A stretch of 7,485 bases of DNA from an uncultured Caulobacterales bacterium (GTDB taxonomy: Bacteria; Pseudomonadota; Alphaproteobacteria; Caulobacterales; Caulobacteraceae), in assembly GCA_903903715.1 (NCBI GenBank), contig CAIUZX010000109.1, forward strand, positions 1 through 7,485. Direction: 5' to 3'. The position numbers and the translations under genes are program-made. The notes beneath the pieces were generated by a model. The model searched no databases. It saw only the letters and a program-made list of their open reading frames with translations, and had not been told where the DNA came from. Shown here piece after piece: positions 7,357 through 7,485 of the stretch. The number at the start of each line of letters is the position of its first letter. The first letter of the stretch is position 1.

Positions 7357-7422
7357 ATTTGACATTCGAGTCCCATTTGACACTTAGCTGGGTTTCGAAT
7401 GTCAAATTCGAAAAATCCACTA
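7346..7422. repeat. Long nested inverted repeat, AT-rich
   Basis: The inner arms are perfectly complementary over 15 bp (7355-7369 with 7395-7409) around a 25-nt loop. Pairing resumes for 9 more bp (7346-7354 with 7414-7422) after a 4-nt GAAA bulge on the right side, giving 24 paired bases. Each arm is also a small palindrome: TCGAAT-5 nt-ATTCGA at 7395-7411, and TTGAAT-5 nt-ATTCGA at 7353-7369 with one G-T wobble. ATTTGACA occurs at 7357-7364, again in the loop at 7375-7382, and inverted at 7400-7407. There is no T tract on either side, so it is not a standard terminator. By hand count, 7352-7440 is about 35% GC, far below the genes. It may be a remnant or end of a mobile element, a pair of protein-binding sites, or an unusual bidirectional terminator. 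Confidence 0.85.
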
Positions 7423-7437
7423 CAATCAATAGGTTTT

Positions 7438-7485
7438 CTAGTGGTCCTTGTGCTTCCGACATTTGCTCGGCGGCAGGTGCATCAG
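7438..7485 (-). CDS. Possible C-terminal end of an unidentified gene (partial)
   Basis: On the minus strand, the window's right edge reads in frame as 15 codons (LMHLPPSKCRKHKDH) ending in TAG at 7438-7440. Twelve of the fourteen non-Met codons end in G or C, as in the real genes here, and this frame is better than the opposite-strand frames over the same bases. If real, it converges on the hydrolase gene with the inverted repeat between the two stop codons. The fragment is too short to identify, and it could be chance. Confidence 0.3.
   Translation of the reverse strand: MMHLPPSKCRKHKDH

Noticed and set aside
7346..7485. A complete insertion sequence or CRISPR array at the right end
   Set aside because: There is only one inverted-repeat pair 25 nt apart, no transposase coding in the visible bases, and no regularly spaced repeat-spacer series.

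Overview
The window looks like ordinary chromosome from a GC-rich alphaproteobacterium, most likely a member of the Caulobacterales (Brevundimonas/Caulobacter-like). The family assignment is inference. It rests on the 23S-5S-tRNA(fMet) order at the end of a ribosomal operon, the initiator-tRNA sequence, strong third-position GC in the genes, and the style of the MaeB, DUF1345 and DUF885 proteins. No database search was possible.

Layout. Bases 1-668 are the distal end of an rRNA operon read rightward: the 3' end of 23S rRNA, 5S rRNA, initiator tRNA-Met(CAT) and a strong rho-independent terminator. Facing it on the minus strand are two genes of uncharacterised families, read DUF1345 (2557-3237) then DUF885 (694-2484). 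The first is an inner-membrane protein. The second is a Tat-type exported, putative zinc metallopeptidase. A 205-bp divergent intergenic region separates them from maeB (3443-5812, plus strand), the two-domain malic enzyme with a phosphotransacetylase-like C-terminal domain. maeB ends tail-to-tail, with an 8-bp overlap, against a LysE/RhtB-family exporter gene (5805-6443, minus strand). That gene diverges from an alpha/beta-hydrolase gene (6592-7356, plus strand).

The last ~130 bp differ from the rest. An AT-rich segment holds a nearly perfect 24-bp inverted repeat with a 25-nt loop. Each arm is itself a small dyad-symmetric site, and the stop codon of the hydrolase gene lies inside the left arm. 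To its right, the minus strand may carry the last 15 codons of another gene that runs off the window.

How the genes relate. The rRNA/tRNA genes are one transcription unit. maeB supplies pyruvate and NADPH from malate. DUF1345 and DUF885 may be co-transcribed, being on the same strand 72 bp apart, but no shared function is evident. The exporter and the hydrolase are divergently arranged single genes. I do not see a defence system, CRISPR array, prophage or complete insertion sequence. The one structure the genes do not explain is the palindromic element at 7346-7422.
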